A model generated the notes under the pieces. It saw only the letters and a program-made list of their open reading frames with translations. It searched no databases and was not told the DNA's origin. 64,000 nt of DNA from contig BMTH01000013.1 of NCBI GenBank assembly GCA_014649575.1, positions 1-64,000 on the forward strand, read 5' to 3'. The DNA is from Streptomyces griseoincarnatus (GTDB taxonomy: Bacteria > Actinomycetota > Actinomycetes > Streptomycetales > Streptomycetaceae). How positions within the stretch are numbered: the stretch's first letter is position 1; every line of letters starts with the position of its first letter. The translations under genes and the position numbers were made by a program. Shown here piece after piece: positions 27,065-36,864 of this stretch.

Positions 27065-28430
27065 CGGACGCCTCCTTTCCATCCGTAGAACCGCCCTGGG
27101 ATTCGTCACTGTGAGTATCGGGTCCGCCACTGACAACGAGCTCCCGCTCGTGGCGCGGACGGCGCCGCGGCACCGGGGGCAGCTCCTGCCCGGGCAGCGG
27201 CGGCACGGGGAACCCGCCCGCCATCGGGTCGAACGGAGGCTGGTCCGCGGGCTGCCCGCTCTCGTCGCCCCGGCCGCGGAACATGTCGGCGACGAAGGAG
27301 AGGAGCAGCAGGACGAGGACGCCGCCGGCGATGTAGAGCGCGATGTCGGCGAACGCGTAGTTCTCGTTCCGCAGCGCCCGGACCGTGGCGACCGCCATCA
27401 GCCACACCAGGGAGACCGGGATGAGGACCTTCCAGCCGAGCTTCATCAGCTGGTCGTAGCGGACACGCGGGAGCGTGCCGCGCAGCCAGACGAAGCAGAA
27501 CAGCAGGCTGAGCAGTTTCCCGGTGAACCAGAGCATCGGCCACCAGCCGTGGTTCGCGCCCTCCCAGAAGGTGCTGACCGGCCACGGGGCCCGCCAGCCG
27601 CCCAGGAAGAGGGTCACCGCGACCGCCGAGACGGTCACCATGTTGATGTACTCGGCGAGCATGAACATCGCGAACTTGATCGACGAGTACTCGGTGTTGA
27701 AGCCGCCGACCAGGTCGCCCTCGGACTCCGGCATGTCGAAGGGGGCGCGGTTGACCTCGCCGACCATCGTCACGATGTAGATGAGGAACGACACCGGCAG
27801 CAGCAGCACGTACCAGCGGTCGGCCTGCGCCTCGACGATCGTCGACGTGGACATCGACCCCGAGTAGAGGAAGACGGAGGCGAACGCGGCGCCCATGGCG
27901 ATCTCGTACGAGATCATCTGGGCGCAGGAGCGCAGGCCGCCGAGGAGCGGGTAGGTGGAGCCGGAGCTCCAGCCCGCAAGGACGATGCCGTAGATGCCGA
28001 CCGAGGCGACCGCGAGGATGTACAGCGCCGCGATCGGCAGGTCGGTGAGCTGCATGGTGGTGCGCTGGCCGAAGATCGAGATCTCGTTGCCGGCCGGGCC
28101 GAAGGGGATCACCGCGAACGCCATGAAGGCGGGGATGGCCGCGACGATCGGCGCGAGGACGTAGACCGCCTTGTCCGCGCGCTTGACGACGACGTCCTCC
28201 TTCAGCATCAGCTTCACGCCGTCGGCGAGCGACTGGAGCATGCCCCAGGGGCCGTGCCGGTTGGGTCCGACGCGCAGCTGCATCCAGGCGACGACCTTGC
28301 GCTCCATCACGATGGACAGGAGCACGGTCACCATCAGGAAGGCGAAGCAGAAGACCGCCTTGATCGCGATCAGCCACCACGGGTCGCGGCCGAACATCGA
28401 GAGGTCTTCAGCGGCGAGGTACGGGCTCAT
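27057..28430 (-). CDS. nuoH: NADH-quinone oxidoreductase subunit H
   Basis: The product has 457 residues. Eight or more membrane helices carry the quinone-site motif VAWMQLRVGPNRHGPWGMLQ and the acidic loop EVNRAPFDMPESEGDLVGGF. The C-terminal 70-residue hydrophilic tail (PFDPMAGGFPVPPLPG) is longer than in E. coli. NuoH forms the quinone entry chamber with NuoB and NuoD. ATGA overlap with nuoG indicates coupled translation. Confidence 0.95.
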   Translation of the reverse strand: MSPYLAAEDLSMFGRDPWWLIAIKAVFCFAFLMVTVLLSIVMERKVVAWMQLRVGPNRHGPWGMLQSLADGVKLMLKEDVVVKRADKAVYVLAPIVAAIPAFMAFAVIPFGPAGNEISIFGQRTTMQLTDLPIAALYILAVASVGIYGIVLAGWSSGSTYPLLGGLRSCAQMISYEIAMGAAFASVFLYSGSMSTSTIVEAQADRWYVLLLPVSFLIYIVTMVGEVNRAPFDMPESEGDLVGGFNTEYSSIKFAMFMLAEYINMVTVSAVAVTLFLGGWRAPWPVSTFWEGANHGWWPMLWFTGKLLSLLFCFVWLRGTLPRVRYDQLMKLGWKVLIPVSLVWLMAVATVRALRNENYAFADIALYIAGGVLVLLLLSFVADMFRGRGDESGQPADQPPFDPMAGGFPVPPLPGQELPPVPRRRPRHERELVVSGGPDTHSDESQGGSTDGKEASDG

Positions 28431-30931
28431 GCCTCCACCTCCTGGGGAGCCTCGCCGGCGAGGGTCGCCGGGCCGATGCGGACGAGGGAGCCGGGGAGCG
28501 CCCCGGTGCCGGAGGCCACCCCGCCGTCCGTGGAGTTCAGCGGGAGCCAGACCACCCGGTCGGGCATCTCGGTGACGGACAGCGCCAGTTCGAGCGTCCC
28601 GGCCGGACCGGTCACCGCGAGCGTGTCGCCGTCCTTGACGCCGACCTCGGCGGCCGTGGCGGCCGACAGCCGGGCGAGGGCGGCGTGCCGGGTGCCGGCC
28701 AGCGCCTCGTCGCCCTGCTGGAGCAGGCCCAGGTCGAGCAGGAGCCGGTGTCCCGCGAGGACCGCCTCGCCGGCGGCCGGCCGGGGCAGGGCGCCCGCGG
28801 TCTCCACCGGGTCGGCGGCGCGCGGCCCGTCCCAGGGACCCAGCCGGTCGATCTCCGAGCGGATCGTGCGCAGGTCCGGCAGGCCCAGGTGCACGTCCAT
28901 GGCGTCGGCGAGCATCTGCAGCACGCGCGCGTCGGACGGCGCGAGCCGCCGGGTCACCTGGTCCGGCTTGAGCGCCGCCTCGAACAGCCGCACCCTGCCT
29001 TCCCAGTTGAGGAAGGTGCCGGCCTTCTCGGCGACCGCGGCGACCGGCAGGACCACGTCGGCGAGCTCGGTGACCTCGCCGGGCCGCAGCTCCAGGGAGA
29101 CCACGAACCCGGCCTCGGCGAGCGCCGCACGGGCGCGGGCCGGATCGGGCAGGTCGGCGACCTCCACGCCCGCCACCAGCAGCGCCTGGAGTTCGCCGCG
29201 GGCGGCGGCCTCGACGATCTGCGCGGTGTCCCGGCCGTAGCGGTGCGGGAGTTCGGCGACGCCCCAGAGCGCGGCCACCTCCTCACGGGCGCGCGGGTCG
29301 GTCGCCGGGCGGCCGCCCGGCAGCAGCGACGGCAGCGCGCCCGCCTCGATCGCCCCCCGCTCCCCGGCCCGGCGCGGGATCCACACCAGCCGGGCGCCGG
29401 TCGCGGTGGCGAACCGCACGGCCGCGGTGAGCCCGCCCCGTACGGCGGCCAGCCGCTCGCCGACGACGACCACCGCGCCCTCGGCGCGCAGCGCCTCGGC
29501 GGCCGCGGCCCCGTCGTCCGCCAGGCCGACGCCGCCGGCCAGCGCGTCCAGCCACTCGGTCTCGGTGCCGGGCGCCGCCGGCAGCAGCGTGCCGCCTGCC
29601 TTGGCCAGTCCGCGGGTGGCGTGCGTGGCCAGCGCGAAGGTGCGCTGGCCGTGGGCGCGCCAGGCCTTGCGCAGCCGCAGGAAGACGCCGGGCGCCTCCT
29701 CCTCGGACTCGAAGCCGACCAGCAGCACGGCCGGGGCCTTCTCCAGCGCCGTGTACGTGACGCCCGTGCCGTCCAGGTCGACGCCGTGTCCCGCGACGCG
29801 CGCGGCGAGGAAGTCGGACTCCTCCGCGCTGTGCACGCGCGCACGGAAGTCGATGTCGTTGGTGGCGAGCGCGACCCGCGCGAACTTGCTGTACGCGTAG
29901 GCGTCCTCGACGGTGAGCCGGCCGCCGGTGAGCACACCGGTGCTGCCCCGGGAGGCGAGCAGGCCCTGCGCCGCGATCTGCAGCGCGTCCGGCCAGGACG
30001 CCGGCTCCAGCTCACCCTCAGCGTTGCGCACCAGCGGGGTGCCGAGCCGGTCCCGCTGCTGCGCGTACCGGAACGCGAAGCGGCCCTTGTCGCAGATCCA
30101 CTCCTCGTTCACCTCGGGGTCCTCGGCGGCGAGCCGCCGCATGACCTTGCCGCGCCGGTGGTCGGTGCGGGTGGCGCAGCCGCCCGAGCAGTGCTCGCAC
30201 ACCGACGGCGAGGAGATCAGGTCGAACGGGCGGGAGCGGAACCGGTAGGCGGCCGAGGTGAGCGCGCCGACCGGGCAGATCTGGATGGTGTTGCCGGAGA
30301 AGTACGACTCGAACGGGTCGCCCTCGCCGGTGCCGACCTGCTGGAGCGCGCCCCGCTCGATCAGCTCGATCATCGGGTCGCCGGCGATCTGGTTGGAGAA
30401 CCGGGTGCAGCGGGCGCACAGCACGCACCGCTCACGGTCCAGCAGGACCTGCGTGGAGATCGCGACGGGCTTCTCGTAGGTGCGCTTCTTGCCCTCGAAG
30501 CGGGACTCGGCGTGGCCGTGCGACATCGCCTGGTTCTGCAGCGGGCACTCACCGCCCTTGTCGCAGACCGGGCAGTCCAGCGGGTGGTTGATGAGCAGCA
30601 GCTCCATGACGCCCTTCTGGGCCTTCTCCGCGACCGGCGAGGAGAGCTGCGTCTTCACCACCATTCCGTCGGTGCAGGTGATGGTGCAGGACGCCATGGG
30701 CTTGCGCTGGCCCTCGACCTCCACGATGCACTGGCGGCAGGCGCCGGCGGGCGCGAGCAGCGGGTGGTCGCAGAACCGGGGGATCTCGATGCCGAGCTGC
30801 TCGGCGGCCCGGATGACCAGGGTGCCCTTGGGCACGCTGATCTCGGCGCCGTCGATCGTCAGCGTCACGAGGTCCTCGGGCGGGACCGCCGCCTCTCCCC
30901 CTCCGGAGGGAGCGTTGGTGGTCACAGTCAT
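28427..30931 (-). CDS. nuoG: NADH-quinone oxidoreductase subunit G
   Basis: The product has 834 residues. The N-terminus has a 2Fe-2S ferredoxin domain (IPRFCDHPLLAPAGACRQCI) and 4Fe-4S motifs (CPVCDKGGECPLQ; CVLCARCTRFSNQI; CEHCSGGCATRTD). A large molybdopterin-oxidoreductase-like domain with no expected cofactor role follows. It carries most iron-sulfur clusters between NuoF and NuoI. The ATG at 30931 overlaps the nuoF stop. Confidence 0.94.
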   Translation of the reverse strand: MTVTTNAPSGGGEAAVPPEDLVTLTIDGAEISVPKGTLVIRAAEQLGIEIPRFCDHPLLAPAGACRQCIVEVEGQRKPMASCTITCTDGMVVKTQLSSPVAEKAQKGVMELLLINHPLDCPVCDKGGECPLQNQAMSHGHAESRFEGKKRTYEKPVAISTQVLLDRERCVLCARCTRFSNQIAGDPMIELIERGALQQVGTGEGDPFESYFSGNTIQICPVGALTSAAYRFRSRPFDLISSPSVCEHCSGGCATRTDHRRGKVMRRLAAEDPEVNEEWICDKGRFAFRYAQQRDRLGTPLVRNAEGELEPASWPDALQIAAQGLLASRGSTGVLTGGRLTVEDAYAYSKFARVALATNDIDFRARVHSAEESDFLAARVAGHGVDLDGTGVTYTALEKAPAVLLVGFESEEEAPGVFLRLRKAWRAHGQRTFALATHATRGLAKAGGTLLPAAPGTETEWLDALAGGVGLADDGAAAAEALRAEGAVVVVGERLAAVRGGLTAAVRFATATGARLVWIPRRAGERGAIEAGALPSLLPGGRPATDPRAREEVAALWGVAELPHRYGRDTAQIVEAAARGELQALLVAGVEVADLPDPARARAALAEAGFVVSLELRPGEVTELADVVLPVAAVAEKAGTFLNWEGRVRLFEAALKPDQVTRRLAPSDARVLQMLADAMDVHLGLPDLRTIRSEIDRLGPWDGPRAADPVETAGALPRPAAGEAVLAGHRLLLDLGLLQQGDEALAGTRHAALARLSAATAAEVGVKDGDTLAVTGPAGTLELALSVTEMPDRVVWLPLNSTDGGVASGTGALPGSLVRIGPATLAGEAPQEVEA

Positions 30932-32274
30932 GCGTGCACCTCCGTACGGTCGGCCCAGGCCGTCGACGCGGCCGGGTCGAAGGGGCAGCGACGGTCCGTG
31001 ATGTGCTGCTCGTACTCCTCGCGGAAGTACTTGAGCGACGAGAAGATCGGCGAGGCGGCGCCGTCGCCGAGGGCACAGAAGGACTTGCCGTTGATGTTGT
31101 CCGCGATGTCGTTCAGCTTGTCGAGGTCGGACATCCGGCCCTTGCCGGCCTCGATGTCGCGCAGCAGCTGGACGAGCCAGTACGTGCCCTCACGGCAGGG
31201 GGTGCACTTGCCGCAGGACTCGTGGGCGTAGAACTCGGTCCAGCGGGTGACGGCGCGGACCACGCAGGTGGTCTCGTCGAAGCACTGCAGCGCCTTGGTG
31301 CCGAGCATGGAGCCCGCGGCGCCGACCCCTTCGTAGTCCAGGGGGACGTCGAGGTGCTCGTCGGTGAACATCGGCGTGGAGGAGCCGCCCGGCGTCCAGA
31401 ACTTCAGCCGGTGGCCGGGCCGCATCCCGCCGCTCATGTCGAGCAGCTGGCGCAGGGTGATGCCGAGGGGCGCCTCGTACTGGCCGGGGCTCGCGACATG
31501 GCCGCTGAGGGAGTAGAGCGTGAAGCCCGGGGACTTCTCGCTGCCCATCGAGCGGAACCACTCCTTGCCCCGGTTCATGAGGGCGGGAACCGAGGCGATG
31601 GACTCGACGTTGTTCACCACCGTGGGGCAGGCGTAGAGGCCCGCGACGGCGGGGAAGGGAGGACGCAGCCTGGGCTGGCCGCGGCGCCCCTCGAGGGAGT
31701 CGAGCAGCGCGGTCTCCTCACCGCAGATGTACGCGCCCGCGCCCGCGTGCACCGTGAGTTCGAGGTCGAGTCCGCTGCCGAGGATGTCCTTGCCGAGGAG
31801 TCCGGCCTCGTACGCCTCGCGCACGGCCTCGTGCAGCCTGCGCAGTACGGGGACGACCTCGCCGCGCAGGTAGATGAACGCGTGCGACGACCTGATGGCG
31901 TAGCAGGCGATGACGATGCCCTCGATGAGGCTGTGCGGGTTGGCGAAGAGCAGCGGGATGTCCTTGCAGGTCCCGGGCTCCGACTCGTCGGCGTTGACGA
32001 CGAGGTAGTGCGGCTTGCCGTCGCCCTGCGGGATGAACTGCCACTTCATGCCCGTCGGGAAGCCGGCGCCGCCGCGTCCGCGCAGTCCGGAGTCCTTGAC
32101 GTAGGCGATGACGTCGTCGGGGGACATCGCGAGCGCCTTGCGCAGTCCCTCGTAGCCGTCGTGCCGACGGTAGACGTCGAGCGTCCAGGCCTTCTCCTCG
32201 TCCCAGAAGGCCGACAACACCGGCGCGAGCAGTTTCTCCGGGCTGGTGTCCTTCAGTTCGGGTGCCAAGGTCAT
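30928..32274 (-). CDS. nuoF: NADH-quinone oxidoreductase subunit F (NADH/FMN site)
   Basis: The product has 448 residues. GLRGRGGAGFPTGMKW is the FMN/NADH-binding Gly-rich loop, YICGEETALLDSLEG follows, and SCGKCTPCREGTYW holds three Cys of cluster N3, with the fourth downstream. It oxidises NADH and passes electrons from FMN. The ATG at 32274 overlaps the nuoE stop by one base; a GTG one codon earlier is also possible. Confidence 0.95.
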   Translation of the reverse strand: MTLAPELKDTSPEKLLAPVLSAFWDEEKAWTLDVYRRHDGYEGLRKALAMSPDDVIAYVKDSGLRGRGGAGFPTGMKWQFIPQGDGKPHYLVVNADESEPGTCKDIPLLFANPHSLIEGIVIACYAIRSSHAFIYLRGEVVPVLRRLHEAVREAYEAGLLGKDILGSGLDLELTVHAGAGAYICGEETALLDSLEGRRGQPRLRPPFPAVAGLYACPTVVNNVESIASVPALMNRGKEWFRSMGSEKSPGFTLYSLSGHVASPGQYEAPLGITLRQLLDMSGGMRPGHRLKFWTPGGSSTPMFTDEHLDVPLDYEGVGAAGSMLGTKALQCFDETTCVVRAVTRWTEFYAHESCGKCTPCREGTYWLVQLLRDIEAGKGRMSDLDKLNDIADNINGKSFCALGDGAASPIFSSLKYFREEYEQHITDRRCPFDPAASTAWADRTEVHA

Positions 32275-33134
32275 CACTCCCCCTCCTCGGCGACGGGCCC
32301 CGATGGGTGGGCCGGGTCGGAGGCCGACGTGTCCTGCGGCGCGTCGTGCGAGCTGAGGTGCTCGGTGGGCGACGGCTCGTGCGGCGGGGCGTCCTGCGGC
32401 GCCTCGCCGCGCGGGTGCACCACGCGCGCGGGGGCGGCCTCGCCCTTGGCCAGCTTCAGACCGATCAGGGAGGCGGGCCCCGCGCTGCCGGTGGCCTCGA
32501 CGGCGCCCTCGCGCTCGTCGGGGAAGCCGGCCAGGATGCGGGCGGTCTCCTTGAACGTGCACAGCGGCGCGCCGCGGGTGGGCGCGACCGGACGCCCCTC
32601 GCGCAGGTCGTCGACCATGCGCTTGGCGCTCTCGGGGGTCTGGTTGTCGAAGAACTCCCAGTTGACCATCACCACGGGCGCGTAGTCGCAGGCCGCGTTG
32701 CACTCGATGTGCTCCAGGGTGACCTTGCCGTCGGCGGTGGTCTCGCCGTTGCCGACGCCCAGGTGCTCCTGGAGCTCCTCGAAGATCGCGTCGCCGCCCA
32801 TCACCGCGCACAGGGTGTTGGTGCACACCCCGACCTGGTAGTCGCCGCTCGGGCGGCGCCGGTACATGGTGTAGAAGGTGGCGACCGCGGTCACCTCGGC
32901 CGTGGTCAGGCCGAGCATGTCCGCGCAGAACCGCATGCCGGTGCGCGTGACGTGCCCCTCCTCCGACTGCACCAGGTGCAGCATCGGCAGGAGGGCGGAC
33001 CGGGAGTCCGGGTAGCGCGCGACGATCGCCCGCGCGTCGGTCTCCAGCCGGGCCCGGACGTCGTCCGGGTAGGCCGGCGCGGGCAGTTCCGGCATGCCCA
33101 GGCTGACGCCCCGCTCGGAAGAAGAGGTGGTCAC
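32274..33134 (-). CDS. nuoE: NADH-quinone oxidoreductase subunit E (2Fe-2S)
   Basis: The product has 286 residues. The thioredoxin-like 2Fe-2S domain has Cys in VCTNTLCAVMGG and in EHIECNAACDYAPV, the four ligands of cluster N1a. The C-terminal about 110 residues form a Glu/Pro/Ala-rich extension (GEAPQDAPPHEPSP) typical of actinobacteria. The GTG start overlaps the nuoD stop (GTGA). It works next to the FMN site in NuoF. Confidence 0.93.
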   Translation of the reverse strand: MTTSSSERGVSLGMPELPAPAYPDDVRARLETDARAIVARYPDSRSALLPMLHLVQSEEGHVTRTGMRFCADMLGLTTAEVTAVATFYTMYRRRPSGDYQVGVCTNTLCAVMGGDAIFEELQEHLGVGNGETTADGKVTLEHIECNAACDYAPVVMVNWEFFDNQTPESAKRMVDDLREGRPVAPTRGAPLCTFKETARILAGFPDEREGAVEATGSAGPASLIGLKLAKGEAAPARVVHPRGEAPQDAPPHEPSPTEHLSSHDAPQDTSASDPAHPSGPVAEEGE

Positions 33135-34450
33135 CGGTCGACGCCTCCCATCACGGGGTCGATGGACGCGACGGCGACGATGACGTCGGCGACCTGGCCG
33201 CCCTCGCACATCGCCGCCATGGCCTGAAGGTTGGTGAAGGACGGGTCGCGGAAGTGGACCCGGTAGGGACGGGTGCCGCCGTCGGAGACGACGTGCACCC
33301 CGAGCTCGCCCTTGGGCGACTCGACGGCCGCGTAGGCCTGGCCCGGCGGGACGCGGAAGCCCTCGGTGACCAGCTTGAAGTGGTGGATCAGGGCCTCCAT
33401 GGAGGTGCCCATGATCTGCTTGATGTGGTCGAGGGAGTTGCCCAGTCCGTCGGGTCCCAGGGCGAGCTGGGCGGGCCAGGCGATCTTCTTGTCCTCGACC
33501 ATGACCGGTCCGGGCTCCAGCCGGTCCAGGCACTGCTCGACGATCCGCAGCGACTGGCGCATCTCCTCCAGCCGGATCAGGAACCGGCCGTAGGAGTCAC
33601 AGGTGTCGGCGGTCGGGACGTCGAAGTCGTACGTCTCGTAGCCGCAGTACGGCTGGGTCTTGCGCAGGTCGTGCGGGAGGCCGGTGGAGCGCAGGATCGG
33701 TCCGGTGGCGCCGAGGGCCATGCAGCCGGCCAGGTCCAGGTGACCGACGTCCTGCATACGGGCCTTGAAGATGGGGTTCCCGGTGGCGAGCTTGTCGTAC
33801 TCCGGGAGGTTCTTCCGCATCTTCTTGACGAACTCGCGGATCTGGTCGACCGCGCCGGGCGGCAGGTCCTGGGCGAGTCCGCCGGGGCGGATGTACGCGT
33901 GGTTCATCCGCAGGCCGGTGATGAGCTCGTAGATGTCGAGGATCATCTCGCGGTCGCGGAACCCGTAGATCATGATCGTGGTGGCGCCGAGTTCCATGCC
34001 GCCGGTGGCGATGCACACCAGGTGGGAGGAGAGCCGGTTCAGCTCCATCAGGAGCACCCGGATGATCGACGCGCGGTCCGGCACCTCGTCCTCGATGCCG
34101 AGCAGCTTCTCGACCCCGAGGCAGTACGCCGTCTCGTTGAAGAACGACGTCAGGTAGTCCATGCGCGTCACGAACGTGGTGCCCTGGGTCCACGTCCGGT
34201 ACTCGAGGTTCTTCTCGATGCCGGTGTGGAGGTAGCCGATGCCGCAGCGGGCCTCGGTGACGGTCTCGCCGTCGATCTCGAGGATCAGCCGGAGCACTCC
34301 GTGGGTGGACGGGTGCTGCGGCCCCATGTTGACGACGATGCGCTCGTCGTCGGTCCGGGCCGCGGTCTCGACGACCTCGTCCCAGTCGCCGCCGGTGACG
34401 GTGTAGACGGTGCCCTCGGTGGTCTCGCGAGGGGTGGCGTGCGTGCTCAC
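33131..34450 (-). CDS. nuoD: NADH-quinone oxidoreductase subunit D
   Basis: The product has 439 residues. MGPQHPSTHGVLRL and CGIGYLHTGIEKNLEYRT are the hallmark motifs of the quinone-binding 49-kDa subunit, with the His and Tyr that contact the quinone head group. The hydrogenase large-subunit-like fold has lost its Ni ligands as expected. The GTG at 34450 overlaps the nuoC stop (GTGA), so the two are translated together. Length is typical for separate NuoC and NuoD. Confidence 0.95.
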   Translation of the reverse strand: MSTHATPRETTEGTVYTVTGGDWDEVVETAARTDDERIVVNMGPQHPSTHGVLRLILEIDGETVTEARCGIGYLHTGIEKNLEYRTWTQGTTFVTRMDYLTSFFNETAYCLGVEKLLGIEDEVPDRASIIRVLLMELNRLSSHLVCIATGGMELGATTIMIYGFRDREMILDIYELITGLRMNHAYIRPGGLAQDLPPGAVDQIREFVKKMRKNLPEYDKLATGNPIFKARMQDVGHLDLAGCMALGATGPILRSTGLPHDLRKTQPYCGYETYDFDVPTADTCDSYGRFLIRLEEMRQSLRIVEQCLDRLEPGPVMVEDKKIAWPAQLALGPDGLGNSLDHIKQIMGTSMEALIHHFKLVTEGFRVPPGQAYAAVESPKGELGVHVVSDGGTRPYRVHFRDPSFTNLQAMAAMCEGGQVADVIVAVASIDPVMGGVDR

Positions 34451-35192
34451 GAGTACGACCTCCGCTGGTCCGGAGCCGGGATCTGGGCGCCCTTGTACTC
34501 GACGGGGATGCCGCCGAGGGGATAGTCCTTGCGCTGCGGATGGCCCTGCCAGTCGTCCGGCATCATGATCCGCGTCAGGGCCGGGTGACCGTCGAAGACG
34601 ATGCCGAAGAAGTCGTACGTCTCGCGCTCGTGCCAGTCGTTCGTCGGATAGACGGAGAACAGCGACGGGATGTGCGGGTCGCTGTCCGGCGCGCTGACCT
34701 CCAGGCGGATCACCCGGTTGTGGGTGATCGAGCGCAGGTGGTAGACGGCGTGCAGCTCGCGCCCCTTGTCGTTCGGGTAGTGCACACCGCTGACGCCGGT
34801 GCACAGTTCGAAGCGCAGCGCCGGGTCGTCGCGCAGGGTCTTCGCCACCCGCACGAGGTGCTCACGCTCGATGTGGAAGGTGATCTCGTCGCGGTCGACG
34901 ACCGTCTTCTCGATGGCGTTCTCCGGGAGCAGGTCCTGCTCCTCCAGCGCGCCCTCCAGTTCGTCGGCGACCTCGTCGAACCAGCCGCCGTACGGGCGGG
35001 CCGCCGGTCCCGGGAGCCGGACCGAGCGGACCAGGCCGCCGTAACCGGAGGTGTCGCCGCCGTTGTTGGCGCCGAACATGCCGCGCTGGACGCGGATCTC
35101 CTCGCCGCCCTGTCCGCGCTGGCCGGGGAGGTTCTCGGCGGAGAGCTCCTTCTCGGGGTTCACGCCGTCACCCGGGGTGTTGTTCGCGTCGC

Positions 35193-35196
<4 letters not shown>
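34447..35196 (-). CDS. nuoC: NADH-quinone oxidoreductase subunit C
   Basis: The product has 249 residues. It contains the 30-kDa-subunit signature HERETYDFFGIVFDGHPAL near the C-terminus, with a hydrophilic N-terminal extension (GMFGANNGGDTSGYGG) seen in actinobacteria. The protein stabilises the peripheral arm next to NuoD. The ATG at 35196 overlaps the nuoB stop (ATGA). Confidence 0.94.
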
Positions 35197-35747
<551 letters not shown>

Positions 35748-35760
35748 GACTTATGGCCCC

Positions 35761-36120
35761 TCAGTCCCATTCCAGGCCGCCGCGCCGCCATACGTACGCG
35801 TACGCGACGAAGACGGTGAGCACGAAGAGCAGCATCTCCACGAGCCCGAAAAGCCCCAGGGCGTCGAAGGTGACGGCCCAGGGGTAGAGGAAGACGATCT
35901 CGATATCGAAGATGATGAAGAGCATCGCCGTCAGGTAGTACTTGATGGGGAAGCGCCCGCCGCCGGCCGGCGTGGGGGTCGGCTCGATTCCGCACTCGTA
36001 GGCCTCGAGCTTCGCCCGGTTGTACCGCTTCGGACCGATCAGCGTGGCCATGACCACGGAGAAGATCGCAAAGCCTGCCCCGAGGGCTCCCAGTACGAGG
36101 ATGGGCGCATACGCGTTCAC
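35761..36120 (-). CDS. nuoA: NADH-quinone oxidoreductase subunit A
   Basis: The product has 119 residues with three membrane helices. YECGIEPTP and the acidic FIIFDIEIVFLYPWAV are NuoA hallmarks. It is the first gene of the 14-gene operon. The GTG at 36120 has AGGAG upstream. It is preceded by the Rex operator and -10-like element at 36228-36266, giving an untranslated leader of about 130 bases. NuoA is a core membrane subunit at the arm junction. Confidence 0.94.
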   Translation of the reverse strand: MNAYAPILVLGALGAGFAIFSVVMATLIGPKRYNRAKLEAYECGIEPTPTPAGGGRFPIKYYLTAMLFIIFDIEIVFLYPWAVTFDALGLFGLVEMLLFVLTVFVAYAYVWRRGGLEWD

Positions 36121-36227
36121 CGCTCCTCGCTCCTCTCAGTCGGCACTGACTGCTGGCGGTTTGCATCGGGCTCACTCGCGCCCCATACGCCCCTCGAACC
36201 ACGCCCGCCCCGGCGAAGATCGAGAAC

Positions 36228-36245
36228 ATGTGAAGCAGGTCACAA
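36228..36245 (-). promoter_or_regulatory. Rex operator (ROP) in front of nuoA
   Basis: Read on the minus strand, the 18-mer matches the Rex consensus TTGTGAA(N4)TTCACAA at all but two of the specified bases. It lies 108 bp before the nuoA start. S. coelicolor Rex is known to repress nuoA-N when NADH/NAD+ is high. The position, just inside the transcript if the TAAGAT element is the -10, would allow direct roadblock or promoter occlusion. Confidence 0.85.
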
Positions 36246-36260
36246 GCCCAACCGCTCCGC

Positions 36261-36266
36261 ATCTTA
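36261..36266 (-). promoter_or_regulatory. Candidate -10 (TAAGAT) of the nuo promoter
   Basis: TAAGAT on the minus strand would place the start of transcription near 36254, just upstream of the Rex site. The corresponding -35 is weak. A 13-bp arm-and-spacer palindrome (CACAA-GCT-TTGTG, 36303-36315) lies further upstream and may be another regulator site. Confidence 0.4.
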
Positions 36267-36428
36267 TGCCTGTGGGTCTGTGATCTGCGACACGGGGTAT
36301 TGCACAAGCTTTGTGATCTCCACCACCTGACGAACGATCATGAAGTCGGATGAGCGGTGATCTTCACACGTCAAGCATCCACGCGATCACGAAAGGTGAC
36401 ATCTTGATCGGTCGACGCAGCTCAGAGG

Positions 36429-36509
36429 GGCCTCGAAGGGGGAGTCTCCATATCAAGACGATTCCTCTGCATGCAAATTGGCGCTGAGCAGGTTGTCTTG
36501 ATAGAGGCC
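36429..36509 (+). other. Potential structured leader element before the NlpC/P60 gene
   Basis: In the 744-bp gap between nuoA and the NlpC/P60 gene, two nested complementary pairs occur: 36429-36434 with 36504-36509 (6 bp) and 36451-36459 with 36495-36503 (9 bp). They would form an imperfect stem with a 16-base bulge and a 35-base loop. A small hairpin is also at 36661-36678, and a strong AAAGGAGG at 36762-36769 has no start codon at proper spacing. The riboswitch family, if any, is not recognisable to me. Confidence 0.35.
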
Positions 36510-36864
36510 GCGTTCACACGTCAGGGGGGCCGCGAGGCGCGATGTGGACGTGTGCACGCGTTCACGAAGTCCGAGGTGGCCGAGGGACGCCCTGAGGGCC
36601 CCAGCCGTTCCGTGACGTCCATCACACTTCTGAGGACCCCTCAGGAGCGGGGCTTGGCCAACCACCTCAACCGGTGGTAAGCGGGGAGCAATTCGGGCGT
36701 AACGATGAAAGTGCGTGATCACGGCCCGGTCACGGCCGCCCGCAATGTCCGTTGTGGCGTCAAAGGAGGGGGTCGGGCGGGGAATTTGGGGCCCCGATTG
36801 AACAACTGTGGCGCAGCACACGTTTCTTGAAGATATGAAGCAGCCCCTGGTACCGGTTGTTCCC

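Noticed and set aside
36303..36315. Second Rex site near nuoA
   Set aside because: CACAA-GCT-TTGTG has arms of the wrong orientation and spacing for the Rex palindrome; only 36228-36245 fits.
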